A program made the translations under genes and the position numbers. A stretch of DNA of 17,388 bases from CAZUZD01 sp964624465 (GTDB taxonomy: Bacteria > Planctomycetota > Planctomycetia > Isosphaerales > Isosphaeraceae). How positions within the stretch are numbered: the stretch's first letter is position 1; every line of letters begins with the position of its first letter. The stretch is from NCBI GenBank assembly GCA_964624465.1, contig CAZUZD010000111.1, positions 1 to 17,388 on the forward strand, written 5' to 3'. Positions 1-7,844 of this stretch are shown piece after piece. Below the pieces are notes generated by a model. It was not told the origin of the DNA. It did no database searches and worked only from the letters and a program-made list of their open reading frames with translations.

Positions 1-327
1 TCGTGGGGCCGGTTCTGGGGCTGGGATCCGAAGGAGGTCTGGGCCCTGATCACCCTGCTCGTCTACCTCGTGCCGCTGCACGGCCGGTTCGCCGGCTGGG
101 TGAACACCTTCTGGCTCGTGGCGGCCTCGGTGTTCTGCTACATGTCGGTGCTGATGGCCTGGTACGGCGTCAACTTCGTGCTGGGAGTCGGCCTGCACAG
201 CTACGGGTTCACCGAGGGCGGCGGCCAGGGAGTGGTCGTCGGCTGCTCGGTTGCCATCATGGGCATCGTCGGTGGCGCCGCCTGGCGCCGCTGGCTCGGG
301 AGCCGCACCACGACCGCTGCGGTCTGA
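1..327 (+). CDS. Cytochrome c assembly protein, CcsA/CcmC family (C-terminal part)
   Basis: This is the 3' end of a gene that begins before the window; frame 1 is open from base 1 to the TGA at 325-327, giving 108 residues. It opens with WGRFWGWDPKEVWALI, the WWD-type heme-handling signature of CcsA/ResC/CcmC proteins, which deliver heme to apocytochrome c on the outer face of the cytoplasmic membrane. Two hydrophobic segments follow, and the motif WYGVNFVLGVGLHSYGF near residue 55 carries the histidine that in the family serves as an axial heme ligand. The last 25 or so residues (VVVGCSVAIMGIVGGAAW) form a final membrane segment and a short basic tail. The gene ends just before a hairpin terminator and converges with the large dehydrogenase/cytochrome gene. 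That neighbour also needs covalent heme, so the context fits. Family assignment is firm; whether this is a System II ccsA or a fused ccsBA form cannot be told from the fragment. Confidence 0.88.
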   Translation, partial: SWGRFWGWDPKEVWALITLLVYLVPLHGRFAGWVNTFWLVAASVFCYMSVLMAWYGVNFVLGVGLHSYGFTEGGGQGVVVGCSVAIMGIVGGAAWRRWLGSRTTTAAV

Positions 328-358
328 GCCTCACGCCAGAACCGCCTGATGCAACGCG

Positions 359-403
359 AGGGGCCCGCAGGTTCGAGCGAATCGGTGGGCCCCTTGTGAT
401 TTT
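359..403. terminator. Hairpin terminator between convergent genes
   Basis: AGGGGCCC (359-366) pairs perfectly with GGGCCCCT (387-394), an 8-bp GC-rich stem. The 20-nt loop contains a small inner TTCG/CGAA pairing. TGTGATTTT follows on the plus strand, giving a short T-rich tail at 395-403. It lies 31 bp after the stop of the CcsA-like gene and 31 bp before the stop of the convergent minus-strand gene, so it may serve both, although only the plus side shows a T-run. Confidence 0.6.
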
Positions 404-425
404 CAACCATCAATTGTCGCCGCGC

Positions 426-3400
426 TCAGTGCTCGGCAGCGGGCGACTTCAGGCTCAGCAGATACGCGATCAGGTCGGCGAACTCGGCGGGCTTGAGGGC
501 GTCGATCAACCCGCCCGGCATGATGGACACGTCGCCCGTGCGCCGCTCGTCGATCCGGTCCTTCGGGACGTGCGTCGTCCGGGCGTCGGCGTCGATGAGC
601 ACCACCTCGGTGTCGGTCTCCTCGCGGACCAGGCCGGTGAGCACCTGACCGTCCGCCAGGGCCAGAAGCGCCGGCTGGTAGCCGGTGGCGATCCGGCTCG
701 AGGGTTCAAGCACCGAGCGGATGACCTCGGCCCGATCGTACTTGAGGGCCAGGCCGGTTAGGTCGGGCCCCAGGTCCGATTCGCCCTCGCCGCCGACCTT
801 GTGGCACTTCACGCAGCCGATTCCTCTGGAATCGAAGAACAGCGCCTTTCCACGACCGGCGTCGCCATCGACGGTCAGGCCGGCCTGCCGGAAGGCCCCC
901 AGGTCGGTGGCTCCGTTGCGGCTGGCGAAGAGCGTGGCCTCGGGCAACGAGATCTGGACGCCGAAGGACCAGACACCGATTCCTTGCCGCGACTTGACAA
1001 GGATCCGATTCGCCCCCTGGCGGAGGCTCACCCGCACCCGGTCGCTGTCCGTCGCAAATGGGCGACCGGCGAAGTTGCTGTAGTTGAAGACCGTCTGACC
1101 GTTCACCTGCACCATCAGCGAGCCGCTCGACCCGATGAGTAGTAGAGCCTCCCGATCCCGGTCGCTGTGCACCTCGGCGGTGCCGAAGCTGCACAGGTCG
1201 GGCGAACCGTTGACGTCGTAGCCGAAGCCGCCACGGTCGCCGATGCCGCCCTTGAAGTCGTTGAGCTCGACCCGACCCGTGGCCGGATCGGCCGCACGGT
1301 CGGTCCAGCCGATCGTCCGGCCCTCGACGCCCGAGTGGGTGCGTCCGAAATCGATCGACGCCTCGCCCACGAACACCTGCGCCGTCGTGCGGGCGAACGG
1401 GCCGATGACCTTCCAGTCCGAGATGGGCACGAAGCGGGTGAGCACCCGCTCGACGGCCTCGGCAGCCGGCCCCTGGAACTCGCCCGCCTGGGCCCGCCGC
1501 TCCAGCTCGGGGCCGACGGCGTCCCGGAGCGCCAGCAGCGCCGACTCACCGCCGCGCCGAATGATCGCATCGCGGTCACCGAGCAGGGCCAGATAGATGT
1601 CCAGCGCCCTCGGGTCGGGCAGGGCGGCGAGCACACGGCGGGCCTCGCTCCGGGTCGGCTCCGGCTCGGCCAGTTCCAGGACCTTCGGGATTGCCTCGCG
1701 GAGCCGGGAGGCCGCGACCACCGTCAGGGCCGCGCGTCGGACCTCGGGCGCCGGGTCGTCGAGGCGAGCGAGGGCGGCCTGCCGAGCCTCCTCCGGGATC
1801 GGGCGTCGCATGGCCAGCGACTCCAGGGCCGCCACTCGCACCGCCTCGGCCGGCTGGTCGAGGAAGGTTGCCAGGTCGTTCGCCGGGATCGCGTTGGCCC
1901 GAGCCAGGGCGGGCAGGGTCCGGGCGATCAGCTCGGTTGGCAGGTTCCGGTCAAAGGCGACTGCCATGCGGGCACGCAGGGCGTCCGGTCCAGGGATGCG
2001 GGCCAGGGCATCGAGCGCCGCCGTCCGCACCGTCAGGCTCTGCCGTCCGTCCCGCACCAGGCCCGTCAGCGCCGGAGTCGATGCGGCGTCGCCGATCGAG
2101 CCGAGCACGCCGACCAGCGCGGCCAGGGCCTTCGGGTCCTCCTCGCGCTCCAGCCGGGCCCGGAGCGCCCGGGCGGCCGGGGCTCCCACCTGGGCCAGAC
2201 CCTCGATGGCCCGCAGCCGCACGCCGGGGTCGGCATCGCCGAGGGCCCCGATCATGCCGGCCGCCACCCGCGCCATCCCCTCCGAGCTCCAGTTCCGCGA
2301 CTTCTGCGGCTGGGTGCCGGCGAGCGGGTTGGTGCCGAACCAGTGTCCCGTCCACTCCGGGTAGCGGCGGTACAGGCCGGCAAGGTTCGCCACCAGCCGC
2401 AGCCGCACGGCCGGATCGACCGTCTGCCCGAGCGCAGCGATCAGGGCGTCCACGACGGGCACCGCCCAGACCTCGTCGGTGAGCCGGAGTGCCGCCTCGC
2501 GGCGGTCGGGATCGACGAGCGCGGCGGTCAGGGCATCGGTGTCCCACGCCTTCAGGTTCCGGATCGCGGTGCGCACCGACCAGGCGGCGAACGGGTCAGA
2601 TTCCGCCAGGGCCCTCATGAGCTCCGGGCCAGCCTCCGGGTCGCCCAGCCGCCCGAGGGCGATCGCCGCCTCGCGGCGGACCGTGGCGTCGGGATCGCCC
2701 AGGCAGGCAACCAGCGCCGGCCTCGCCTCACGATCGGCCCGCAGGCCGGCGCTCCGAGCGGCCTGCACCCGGACCTGGGCGCTGGCGTCCGAAAGCGCCC
2801 CCCGCAGTTCCGTTCGTGCCTCCGGCGTGTTGATCGCATCGAGGGCCCACAGGGCATGAAGCCGACCCGAAGTCGGCTCTGGCTGATGGAACCGGGCCGT
2901 GAGCTCGGCCGCCGCGCCGGCGGCGGCCAGGCGACGCTGCGATTCGAGCCGCACGGAACGGGCGGGATGATCGAGGCCCGCGATCTGCGCGGCCGTGCTG
3001 GTCAGTGGCGAGCGCGGGGCCGGCGCGACGGCGTCCGGTCCCTCGTAGGTGAGCCGGAACAGCCGGCCGGTCTTCGGGCCGTCGGCGAGCCAGGCGGGGA
3101 AGGCCCAGTCGACCAGGTAGAGGCAGCGGCCGTCGGGCGCCGCGGTGATCGAGAACGGCCGGAAGTCCTTCACCGTCCCGGGCCCGACCAGCAGCGACTT
3201 GCGGACGAGCCGGTACGTCGCCCCGACCGGTTCGAGCGTGTAGCGGAAGACCGACGACAGGCCCCAGTCGCAGAAGAACAGGTCGCCGCGGTACTCGGCC
3301 GGCAGGCCATCCTCCAGGTAGCAGATCCCCTGCGTGCCCGAGCCGCCGAGCTGGCCGGCCACGATCGGCAGGCACCGCGTCGGTGCGGCCAGGAATTCGT

Positions 3401-4199
3401 AGGGATACCCGAAGTGGGCCCCGACGATGTGGTGCGTCAGGCTATTGGGCCACTTCTTGGAGTCGTCATCGTTGCCATAGGTGAAGATCTCATCGGTCGC
3501 CGACAGGGCGACGCTCAGCGGGTTGCGCTCGCCCGTCGAAACCACCTCCAGGCCGGTGCCGTCGGGGCGGACCCGGACGACGCCGCCGCCGAACAGGCGA
3601 ATGGTCGCCCCGTCGAGGCCGACGGCCTTCGGAATCCCCTTGTCCCCGACGGCGATGTACAGGAAGCCGTCCATCCCCAGCCGGACGCCCGAGGCGACGT
3701 GGTCGTTGATACCGCTGAACCCGGGGATCTCGGGTCCCAGGCCCGTGACGAGGTCAACACGCTCGTCGGCACGACCGTCACCGTCGGTATCCTTGAACGC
3801 CGAGAGGAAGGGCGCGTGCACCACGTAGAGCGTGCCGTCGGCCCATTCCAGACCCATGACGGCCCAGAGGCCCTCGGCGAAGAGGGTGCGGCGGCCGTCG
3901 GGGTGCAGGGCTAGCACCGAGTCGATGGGGCGGGTCGGCGGACCCGGCATGTCCATCGGGTCCTGGCCGAGGTAGATCGTCCCGCCGGGTGCCGCCACGA
4001 TCGCCGTCGGGAACAGGATCTCGGGCGCCTGGGCCACCAGTTCGGCCTTCCATCCCGGCGCCAGCTGGAGCGCCGACGGCTCGTCGCGCGCGAGGGTCGG
4101 CGCGGGCCAGGCGGCGATCGCCAGGAGGAACGCCCGAGCGAGGCCGTTGAGGCGGCGGGCACGACTGCCGGATGGGGGCCGGACGGCGGATCGGGTCAT
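426..4199 (-). CDS. Secreted PVC-type membrane-bound dehydrogenase / HEAT-repeat / c-type heme fusion protein
   Basis: A 1257-residue exported multidomain protein of a type expanded in Planctomycetes (TIGR02604 N-terminal and TIGR02603 heme domains). A basic N-terminus and hydrophobic stretch (residues 20-33) form a signal peptide, with likely cleavage after TLA (residue 37). Residues about 40-385 resemble a glucose/sorbosone-dehydrogenase beta-propeller, with an inserted DTDGDGRADE loop near residue 140 that looks like a calcium-binding type-3 motif. Residues about 400-905 are HEAT-like repeats rich in DPDATVRREAAIALGRLGD-type units. Residues about 920-1090 (from WKVIGPF) form a beta-rich module like those with a carbohydrate-binding jelly-roll fold. 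The C-terminus has a CVKCH heme site (C1129, C1132, H1133), and MPGGL near residue 1230 offers a distal methionine. The expected role is periplasmic oxidation of a sugar or polyol with electron transfer to the attached heme; the substrate is unknown. The ATG at 4199 is chosen because the signal peptide follows it directly. Upstream GAGGGG is a weak ribosome site. Confidence 0.88.
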   Translation of the reverse strand: MTRSAVRPPSGSRARRLNGLARAFLLAIAAWPAPTLARDEPSALQLAPGWKAELVAQAPEILFPTAIVAAPGGTIYLGQDPMDMPGPPTRPIDSVLALHPDGRRTLFAEGLWAVMGLEWADGTLYVVHAPFLSAFKDTDGDGRADERVDLVTGLGPEIPGFSGINDHVASGVRLGMDGFLYIAVGDKGIPKAVGLDGATIRLFGGGVVRVRPDGTGLEVVSTGERNPLSVALSATDEIFTYGNDDDSKKWPNSLTHHIVGAHFGYPYEFLAAPTRCLPIVAGQLGGSGTQGICYLEDGLPAEYRGDLFFCDWGLSSVFRYTLEPVGATYRLVRKSLLVGPGTVKDFRPFSITAAPDGRCLYLVDWAFPAWLADGPKTGRLFRLTYEGPDAVAPAPRSPLTSTAAQIAGLDHPARSVRLESQRRLAAAGAAAELTARFHQPEPTSGRLHALWALDAINTPEARTELRGALSDASAQVRVQAARSAGLRADREARPALVACLGDPDATVRREAAIALGRLGDPEAGPELMRALAESDPFAAWSVRTAIRNLKAWDTDALTAALVDPDRREAALRLTDEVWAVPVVDALIAALGQTVDPAVRLRLVANLAGLYRRYPEWTGHWFGTNPLAGTQPQKSRNWSSEGMARVAAGMIGALGDADPGVRLRAIEGLAQVGAPAARALRARLEREEDPKALAALVGVLGSIGDAASTPALTGLVRDGRQSLTVRTAALDALARIPGPDALRARMAVAFDRNLPTELIARTLPALARANAIPANDLATFLDQPAEAVRVAALESLAMRRPIPEEARQAALARLDDPAPEVRRAALTVVAASRLREAIPKVLELAEPEPTRSEARRVLAALPDPRALDIYLALLGDRDAIIRRGGESALLALRDAVGPELERRAQAGEFQGPAAEAVERVLTRFVPISDWKVIGPFARTTAQVFVGEASIDFGRTHSGVEGRTIGWTDRAADPATGRVELNDFKGGIGDRGGFGYDVNGSPDLCSFGTAEVHSDRDREALLLIGSSGSLMVQVNGQTVFNYSNFAGRPFATDSDRVRVSLRQGANRILVKSRQGIGVWSFGVQISLPEATLFASRNGATDLGAFRQAGLTVDGDAGRGKALFFDSRGIGCVKCHKVGGEGESDLGPDLTGLALKYDRAEVIRSVLEPSSRIATGYQPALLALADGQVLTGLVREETDTEVVLIDADARTTHVPKDRIDERRTGDVSIMPGGLIDALKPAEFADLIAYLLSLKSPAAEH

Positions 4200-4383
4200 G
4201 GGCGAAGGCCCCTCGCGGCGGGAGTGGAGTCGGAAAATCGGCGGAGAAGGGGGGTCGGGCGAATTCTATGCGATCCCCAGGGACCCCTCAACCGCGACGG
4301 GGCGTGGCCCGGAACGCCGTCGTTCTGTTAGATTGAAGGCTCGCGGCCGGCCACATGCTGGCTCGCCCCCTCATCTCACCCCG
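4200..4383. other. Divergent intergenic region
   Basis: This 184-bp gap separates the leftward dehydrogenase gene from the rightward small gene and must hold both promoters unless transcription starts further out. The tract TTCTGTTAGATTGAAGG (4323-4339) is the only AT-richer stretch and is a possible core-promoter site for the rightward pair, but no good -35/-10 pair could be assigned. No hairpin or repeat stands out. Confidence 0.3.
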
Positions 4384-4740
4384 ATGCCCCGACCCTGGAG
4401 CCGACGAGCCGTGGCCCACCCTGACGTGCCGGCACAGCCGAAGTCGCCCCTCAAGAGCCCCTCCTACCCGCAGCGGGTCCACATCCGCGAGCGCGCGAAG
4501 TGGGAGGCGGTGCTGAAGGGCTGGGATCAGAAGATCGCCGTCGCCAGCCGGGCCCTGGCCACGTCGGCCGATCGGCCGGCCGCCGAGAAGTCGTACGCCC
4601 AGATGCTGGGCGCCCGCGACCAGATCGCCGACGCCGTCGCCCGCCTGCCGATGGAGGTCGGCGAGATGTATCATGAGGATCAGCACCGGCTTGAAGAGGC
4701 GGTCGCGGCGCTGGAGCGACTCTTCGCCCGGTGGAAATGA
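4384..4740 (+). CDS. Small conserved-looking protein of unknown function
   Basis: No family was recognised. From the ATG at 4384 it is 118 residues; a GTG at 4411 would give 109 residues (MAHPDVPAQPKSPLK...) and has GGAG ten bases upstream, so the shorter form is a real alternative, because the ATG has no visible ribosome site. The first 35 residues are proline-rich and basic. The rest is predicted to be almost all helix and strongly charged: RERAKWEAVLKGWDQKIAVA, then AEKSYAQMLGARDQIADAVARL, then EDQHRLEEAVAALERLFARW. This suggests a two- or three-helix bundle or coiled coil in the cytoplasm, with no membrane segment or signal peptide. Coding is supported by strong third-position GC bias and by lying 161 bp ahead of the TPR gene on the same strand. 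Frame-compatible extension further upstream would run into the neighbouring gene's 5' end and is unlikely. Confidence 0.68.
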   Translation: MPRPWSRRAVAHPDVPAQPKSPLKSPSYPQRVHIRERAKWEAVLKGWDQKIAVASRALATSADRPAAEKSYAQMLGARDQIADAVARLPMEVGEMYHEDQHRLEEAVAALERLFARWK

Positions 4741-4901
4741 CCTGAGTTCCGGGGCCCCGCGGCGCCCAGCCAATCGTCCGCGGCCTTCCGCCCCCCGAGC
4801 CGCCCCGGCAGGTCGGTTCCGGCCGTTCGGTCCAGGAGGCTGGATCGCCTGGCGGACCCTGGCACCTCGGCGGCGGATTCCCGTCGAAGTCGAGGCCGCA
4901 C

Positions 4902-6236
4902 GTGTCCACGGAATCGCCCGCAGTCGATCCTGCCGCCCAGGCGCCGCCGGTCGATCCACCCCGACGGCCCCGCTGGTGGCCTGCGCTCGCCCTCGGGCTG
5001 CTGGCCGCGGCCGGCTGGGCCGGATCCCGCTGGTTGCAGGATCGGGAGATCGAAGCCGCGGCGGGGCGGGCCCGGCGACTGGTGGCCGAAGGGAAGCTGG
5101 CCGAAGCACTTCCGGATCTCGGTCAATGGCTCCGGGGTCGTCCCGATTCCGGTGAGGCCTATCTGCTCGCGGCCCGGGCGGCCTTCGTGCTCGGCAAGGC
5201 CGAGGACGGTCTTCAGGCACTGGGACGGGCAGAGGCCCTGGGGTACGACCCGATCCAGGTCGACCGCGAGCGCGGGCTGGCCCTGGTCGCGATGGGTCGG
5301 CCCGGTGAGGCGGTTCCGGTCCTGTCCCGCGTGCGAACGGGCCTCGCCACGCCCGATCCGCAGGTCCTCCAGGCCCTGGCCCGAGCCGAGATGGCGACCT
5401 TCCAGCTCAAGGCGGCCCGCGAGGTGGTCGACGCCTGGGTCGCGGCCGAGCCGGAGAGCGTCGACGCCTATCTGGCCCGCGTGGAGGTGGGCCGTCGGAC
5501 CAACGTGAGCACCGAGGAGATTGCGGCCGATTTCGAACGGGTACTGGCGCGGGCGCCCGACAATCGAGCGGCCCTGCTGGGCCTGGCCGAGGTCCGGATG
5601 ACCGCCGGGGCCTATGCCGAGGCCGAGGGCCTGTTCGCTCGCCTGGTCGCGTTCGATCCCAGCGGATTCGAGGCCGTTCTCGGCCTCGGGCTGGCCCGCG
5701 AGCGGCTCAACCGCGACGCCGAGGCGCTGGCGTCTCTGGAGCGCGCCGCCAGCCTGGCCCCCTCGGACCCGCGCCCCATCGTCGCCCAGGGTCGGATCGA
5801 GGCCCGGCTGGGGCACCTGGACCGGGCACTCGAGTGGCTCAATCGCGCCGTCGGCCTCGATCCGCACGACGTCGAGGCCCGCCATCAACGGGCGGGCGTG
5901 CTGGCACGCCTCGGGCGCCCGACCGAGGCGGCCACCGACCGTGAGGAAGCCACCCGGCTGCGGGCCGATCAGGACAAGCTCAGCCAGCTCATGATCACCC
6001 TGCTGGAAGCCCCCCGGGACGTGCAGTTCCGCTGGGAGGCGGCGCGCTGGCTATTCGACCACGGCCACGCGCCCGAGGCGATCCGCTGGACCGAGCTGAT
6101 CCTCAAGGACGACCCGGGGCACCGTCCCACCCACCGGATGCTGGCAGATCATTTTCAGCAGGCCGGTCAGCAAGGTCTGGCCAACTATCACCGCCTTCAG
6201 GCCGGGCCACCCGACACCTCCACCACCGCGCCTTGA
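4902..6236 (+). CDS. Membrane-anchored tetratricopeptide-repeat protein
   Basis: A 444-residue protein starting at GTG 4902, six bases after a GAGG ribosome site (4892-4895). A proline-rich cytoplasmic tail (residues 1-24) precedes one hydrophobic segment (about 25-45, WWPALALGLLAAAGWAGSRWL). The remaining residues, about 50-430, are helical TPR-like repeats. Recognisable units include AEGKLAEALPDLGQWLRGRP, MTAGAYAEAEGLFARLVAFD, NRDAEALASLERAASLAPSD and RLGHLDRALEWLNRAVGLDP. Seven to eight repeats are plausible. The C-terminus is a short polar tail. With one N-terminal anchor and basic residues before it, the repeats probably face the periplasm, where they would scaffold protein partners; the partners are not identifiable. 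It follows the small unknown gene by 161 bp and could be co-transcribed with it. Fold assignment is firm, biological role is not known. Confidence 0.85.
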   Translation: MSTESPAVDPAAQAPPVDPPRRPRWWPALALGLLAAAGWAGSRWLQDREIEAAAGRARRLVAEGKLAEALPDLGQWLRGRPDSGEAYLLAARAAFVLGKAEDGLQALGRAEALGYDPIQVDRERGLALVAMGRPGEAVPVLSRVRTGLATPDPQVLQALARAEMATFQLKAAREVVDAWVAAEPESVDAYLARVEVGRRTNVSTEEIAADFERVLARAPDNRAALLGLAEVRMTAGAYAEAEGLFARLVAFDPSGFEAVLGLGLARERLNRDAEALASLERAASLAPSDPRPIVAQGRIEARLGHLDRALEWLNRAVGLDPHDVEARHQRAGVLARLGRPTEAATDREEATRLRADQDKLSQLMITLLEAPRDVQFRWEAARWLFDHGHAPEAIRWTELILKDDPGHRPTHRMLADHFQQAGQQGLANYHRLQAGPPDTSTTAP

Positions 6237-6351
6237 GATCACCCCAACGCCCCCGCTCTGGCAACGCACCGCACGGCGTTCCGTGCCCGATAGCAACCAG
6301 GCAATGGATTGGAATCAAAGACCGAAAGATCGTGATTCTCAGGTTCCATGC

Positions 6352-6380
6352 TTGATTGCGGCGCCGCATCCTGTTAAGAA
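6352..6380 (+). promoter_or_regulatory. Possible promoter for the DUF1559 gene
   Basis: TTGATT (6352-6357) and TAAGAA (6375-6380) are separated by 17 bases and lie in the AT-richest part of the gap. Match to the sigma-70 consensus is moderate at the -35 and weak at the -10. If used, it would give a leader of about 210 bases. The -10 lies inside the 18-bp palindrome. Confidence 0.3.
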
Positions 6381-6389
6381 TTCTTAACA
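6372..6389. promoter_or_regulatory. 18-bp perfect palindrome, candidate operator
   Basis: TGTTAAGAATTCTTAACA is a perfect two-fold symmetric 18-mer in an otherwise GC-rich genome. It overlaps the putative -10 element, which is where a dimeric repressor would bind. With no unpaired loop it is a poor terminator stem, so a protein-binding site is the better reading. The regulator is unknown. Confidence 0.4.
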
Positions 6390-6596
6390 CCCCTCTTCCG
6401 GACTTCGTTCTCAGTCCTGCCCTGTTCGCACTGACTTTTCTCCCCTCAACGGTTGCAACCCGAAGACGCACTCGCAGCAATGGCGCTGCCTGTCTGGTTC
6501 GGTTCGTCGCCGTTGACGCCTACTCTCTGTGGACGAGGCAACGAAGCCTGGCCGGGGTTGCTGCCGTTCCATCTCATTTCTCGGGAGTCTTGGCGC

Positions 6597-7682
6597 ATGC
6601 GTTCTGTCCGGAAGTTGGGGAACCGCCGCGGGTTCACCCTGATCGAGCTGCTGGTGGTCATCGCCATCATCGGTGTCCTCATCTCGCTGCTGCTGCCCGC
6701 CGTTCAGTCGGCCCGTGAGGCGGCCCGCCGTGCCCAGTGCACGAACAATCTCAAGCAGCTCGGCCTCGCCCTGCACAACTATCACGATATCCACGGGTCG
6801 TTCCCGCCGGGCGGCATGACCGCGCCGGGCTGGGGCTGGGCCAACAACGGCCTGACCTGGCGCGGGCTGATCCTTCCGATGATGGAAGGCAACACGGCCT
6901 ACAACGCCATCAACTTCAACCTGTACGCCGACGGCTCGGGCCAGGCCTCCTTCGCCACCGCCTGGTACAGCCTGTTCACCAGCTTCATCTGCCCGTCCGA
7001 CCCGAACAACTCCACCGGCTTCCGCGCCGATGGCGGCGTCGACGGCCAGCACCCCGCCGGCCCGGCCCCGCTCCGTCCGGGTGGTGGCGCGACTGCGGTG
7101 CCCACGGTCAACTACCAGGGCAGCTTCGGTGACAACTACTGCATCGGCGGCCTGACCGGCACCGGTGGCCCGTGGGAGACCCCGGTCGGCACCCCCAACC
7201 CGCTGCCCGCTGGTCGGGTCCGCATCGGCTGGGCCGGCTTCTGGGGCACCACGTTCAACGAGAATCTGTCCGCCTCGACCGGCGGGCAGCTCCGCGGTAT
7301 GTTCGACTACCGCACCCTGCAGGTCGTCGGCATTGCGTCCGTCCAGGACGGCACCAGCCAGACCGTCATGGTCGGCGAGACCCTGCCGAGCCAGGCGGCC
7401 GACAACAACATGTGGTACTTCAACGGTGCCACCTCGGGCATGACCGTGCCCCTGAACTGGCAGACCAAGAGCACGGCGTGCGGGATCTCCTTCGGCTCGG
7501 CCGACTGGTCCTGCCGCTTCAGCTACGCCAGCAAGGGCTTCAAGAGCGCCCACCCCGGTGGTGCGAACTTCCTGTTCGGCGACGGCACCGTCCGGTTCGT
7601 CAAGAACTCCATCAACCACCCGGTCTACTGCGCCATCGGCAGCCGCAATGGCGGCGAGGTCGTGAGCTCCGACGCGTACTGA
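6597..7682 (+). CDS. DUF1559 family protein with type IV pilin-like N-terminus
   Basis: A 361-residue member of the DUF1559 family, which is greatly expanded in Planctomycetes. The N-terminus RRGFTLIELLVVIAIIGVL is a class III prepilin signal: cleavage is expected between G12 and F13, with the conserved glutamate at position +5 (E17) and a hydrophobic helix to about residue 35. The helix is followed by SAREAARRAQCTNNLKQLGL and LHNYHDIHGSFPPGG, both characteristic of the family. The C-terminus has HPGGANFLFGDG, the H-X9-DG motif (H319, D329, G330). The body is rich in Gly, Asn, Thr and Trp, as usual for the surface-exposed domain. The start at 6597 has GGGAG nine bases upstream and places the basic tail correctly; the frame stays open upstream but that part is not pilin-like. 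The exact role (surface fibre, secretion or uptake) is unsettled for the family. It lies 162 bp ahead of a small lipoprotein gene. Confidence 0.93.
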   Translation: MRSVRKLGNRRGFTLIELLVVIAIIGVLISLLLPAVQSAREAARRAQCTNNLKQLGLALHNYHDIHGSFPPGGMTAPGWGWANNGLTWRGLILPMMEGNTAYNAINFNLYADGSGQASFATAWYSLFTSFICPSDPNNSTGFRADGGVDGQHPAGPAPLRPGGGATAVPTVNYQGSFGDNYCIGGLTGTGGPWETPVGTPNPLPAGRVRIGWAGFWGTTFNENLSASTGGQLRGMFDYRTLQVVGIASVQDGTSQTVMVGETLPSQAADNNMWYFNGATSGMTVPLNWQTKSTACGISFGSADWSCRFSYASKGFKSAHPGGANFLFGDGTVRFVKNSINHPVYCAIGSRNGGEVVSSDAY

Positions 7683-7714
7683 GCCCGGTCCGCGTTCCGA
7701 TCGTGCCTCTCGGA

Positions 7715-7750
7715 GCGGGACGGGCCCTTGGGCCCGTCCCGCGTCGTTCC
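7715..7750 (+). terminator. Strong GC hairpin after the DUF1559 gene
   Basis: GCGGGACGGGCCC (7715-7727) is perfectly complementary to GGGCCCGTCCCGC (7730-7742), a 13-bp arm with only TT between, so the innermost pairs will open to form the loop. It starts 32 bp after the stop codon. The tail is GTCGTTCC rather than a run of T. The same tail follows the hairpin after the next gene. Confidence 0.65.
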
Positions 7751-7844
7751 TGGCACCGCCCGGGCTGGTCCTCGGGTGCGGCCGACCTGACCGAGTGGTC
7801 GGGTGCCCGGCCGACTGCCCGCTTACTCTGAGGGGATCTGAGAA

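Larger units (their letters stand above)
6237..6596. other. 360-bp intergenic leader of the DUF1559 gene
   Basis: No credible gene was found here. The stretch 6296-6395 is clearly AT-richer than the surroundings. It holds a 6-bp hairpin (GCACGG/CCGTGC, 6271-6286) that might end the TPR transcript but lacks a T-run. An inverted GAATCA/TGATTC pair lies at 6312-6338, followed by a promoter-like site and an 18-bp palindrome (listed separately). From there to the ATG at 6597 about 200 bases of unexplained leader remain. Confidence 0.5.

Noticed and set aside
1167..3914. 915-codon open frame on the plus strand opposite the dehydrogenase/cytochrome gene
   Set aside because: It is antisense to a gene with clear domains. 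The translation is Arg/Gly/Pro/His-rich with no recognisable motif, a common by-product of high GC.
4680..5888. 402-codon minus-strand open frame opposite the TPR gene
   Set aside because: Shadow of the TPR repeats; no ribosome site, domain or membrane features.
6271..6286. GCACGG/CCGTGC hairpin as terminator of the TPR gene
   Set aside because: Only 6 bp with no T-run; it could occur by chance in GC-rich DNA, so it is not listed as a separate feature.
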